The notes under the pieces were generated by a model that saw only the letters and a program-made list of their open reading frames with translations, ran no database searches and was not told the DNA's origin. Shown piece by piece: positions 6,085 through 6,708 of a stretch of 6,708 nt of DNA (the first letter of the stretch is position 1; every line of letters starts with the position of its first letter). The stretch comes from Ignavibacteriales bacterium (GTDB taxonomy: Bacteria > Bacteroidota > Ignavibacteria > UBA10030): contig JACRFF010000287.1 in assembly GCA_016218005.1 (NCBI GenBank), positions 1-6,708 on the forward strand. The letters run 5' to 3'. The translations under genes were made by a program, and so were the position numbers.

Positions 6085-6708
6085 GTGCTTCAAAAGATCC
6101 AGACGCGTCTGGAAATCAAAATCCTGTTGCTCATCGTTCTTGTGTTGATCATTGGGTTTGGGACCTACGTTGTCCTTTCCATCCAGAATGAATCCCAGCA
6201 GTTGCTTGAAGGAAAGAAGCGTCTTCTGCGGGGTGCGTCGGCAACGCTCATGGCCGGCATTCGCAACGTCATGTTGACCGGCAAGGCGCCGTTTGCCATC
6301 GAGATGGTGAACGATGTGCGGCAGAATGTAAAGTTTGTGGATGTGACGATTTACGACCGCTTTGGACGTGAAGTGTTTTTGCGCGAAGGCGAAGGAACCA
6401 ATACGAGCGCAACTGATTCGACAGTGAACAACGTGCTGGCCACGCACGCGGCTCACGCGGCGGTGGAAGGAAGCGGCACGGGTCGAATATGCACCAAGTA
6501 TGATTTGGTTTTGAACCATCCGGAATGCTTTCGGTGCCACGACAAAAGCGAATCTGTGCGCGGGGTATTGCACACGGCGCTTCGGCCATCGGCGCTGGAT
6601 TTGTCTTTAGGCATTTCTCCCGAACGGGCGGCTGCTCGTGCTATGGGCGCCACCATTGCGGCCGCTTTTCGCACGCTGATGCTGGGGGGCAATGGCGGGC
6701 AGATGGAT
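6085..6708 (+). CDS. Membrane-anchored periplasmic haem-c sensor protein (3' end cut by window)
   Basis: 208 residues are visible before the window ends. The GTG at 6085 is chosen because AGGGGA (6075-6080) lies 4 nt upstream and the protein then begins with a short basic head and a membrane anchor (about 13-33). The open frame continues further upstream, but through the promoter. An alpha/beta sensing segment follows at about 50-135 (ATLMAGIRNVMLTG, then FVDVTIYDRFGREVFLREG). Next comes one CXXCH motif, HPECFRCHD with Cys148/Cys151/His152 (bases 6526-6540), the site for covalent haem c attachment in the periplasm. It continues VRGVLHTALRPSAL, as in periplasmic haem-binding sensors that feed histidine kinase, chemoreceptor or GGDEF outputs. 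The output domain lies beyond the window. Near 189-202, ATIAAAFRTLMLGG resembles residues 53-66, suggesting a second copy of the module. It has its own promoter, separate from the genes before it. Confidence 0.82.
   Translation, partial: MLQKIQTRLEIKILLLIVLVLIIGFGTYVVLSIQNESQQLLEGKKRLLRGASATLMAGIRNVMLTGKAPFAIEMVNDVRQNVKFVDVTIYDRFGREVFLREGEGTNTSATDSTVNNVLATHAAHAAVEGSGTGRICTKYDLVLNHPECFRCHDKSESVRGVLHTALRPSALDLSLGISPERAAARAMGATIAAAFRTLMLGGNGGQMD

Noticed and set aside
5932..6573. 213-codon open frame on the - strand opposite the haem sensor
   Set aside because: The + strand frame has a promoter, a plausible RBS, a membrane anchor and CXXCH. The antisense product shows no family features.
1..6708. 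CRISPR array, tRNA, rRNA, transposase or toxin-antitoxin genes
   Set aside because: I found no regularly spaced direct repeats, no RNA-gene signatures and no recognisable coding sequence of these kinds on either strand.

Overview
This window looks like bacterial chromosome at roughly 55% G+C, with every recognisable gene on the + strand. Most genes have clear AGGAG-type ribosome binding sites. The MutS sequence style, the DinB/YkgJ-like/RDD neighbours and a periplasmic haem-c sensor are compatible with a deep branch of the Bacteroidota-Chlorobi-Ignavibacteria group. That is an impression from protein style, not a search result. Regular Shine-Dalgarno use and a sigma70-like promoter argue against a typical Bacteroidia genome.

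Region 1 (1-5668) is a run of five codirectional genes. It opens inside mutS, which lacks its first roughly 45 codons because of the window edge. A DinB/YfiT-fold putative metalloprotein follows 30 nt later. A cysteine-rich YkgJ/DUF3109-like protein overlaps the dinB-like gene by 8 nt, so the two are probably translationally coupled. After 47 nt comes a membrane sensor histidine kinase with no response regulator next to it. After another 60 nt comes a small RDD-family membrane protein. No convincing promoter or terminator separates these genes, so an operon is possible, but the promoter would lie upstream of the window.

Region 2 (5669-6084) is a gap of about 416 nt with no convincing intact gene. 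It holds a possible remnant of a Tat signal peptide (from 5691) that runs directly into a cluster of palindromes. These include a perfect 20-bp palindrome, an 8-bp hairpin, and an 11-bp inverted repeat whose left arm can pair with either of two downstream copies. Further on are a small terminator-like hairpin, an operator-like inverted repeat and a good sigma70-type promoter (TTGCAT, 17 nt, TATACT).

Region 3 (6085-6708) is the start of a membrane-anchored periplasmic sensor with one CXXCH haem c attachment motif. It is cut by the window end. Its last visible residues resemble the start of its first sensing module, suggesting a tandem arrangement.

Working picture: a DNA-repair housekeeping gene followed by small metal-site or membrane proteins and a histidine kinase, then a repeat-rich break and an independently transcribed redox or ligand sensor. 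I see no CRISPR array, tRNA, rRNA, transposase or recognisable defence system. The most unusual material is in the 5669-6084 gap and the repeated haem-sensor module.
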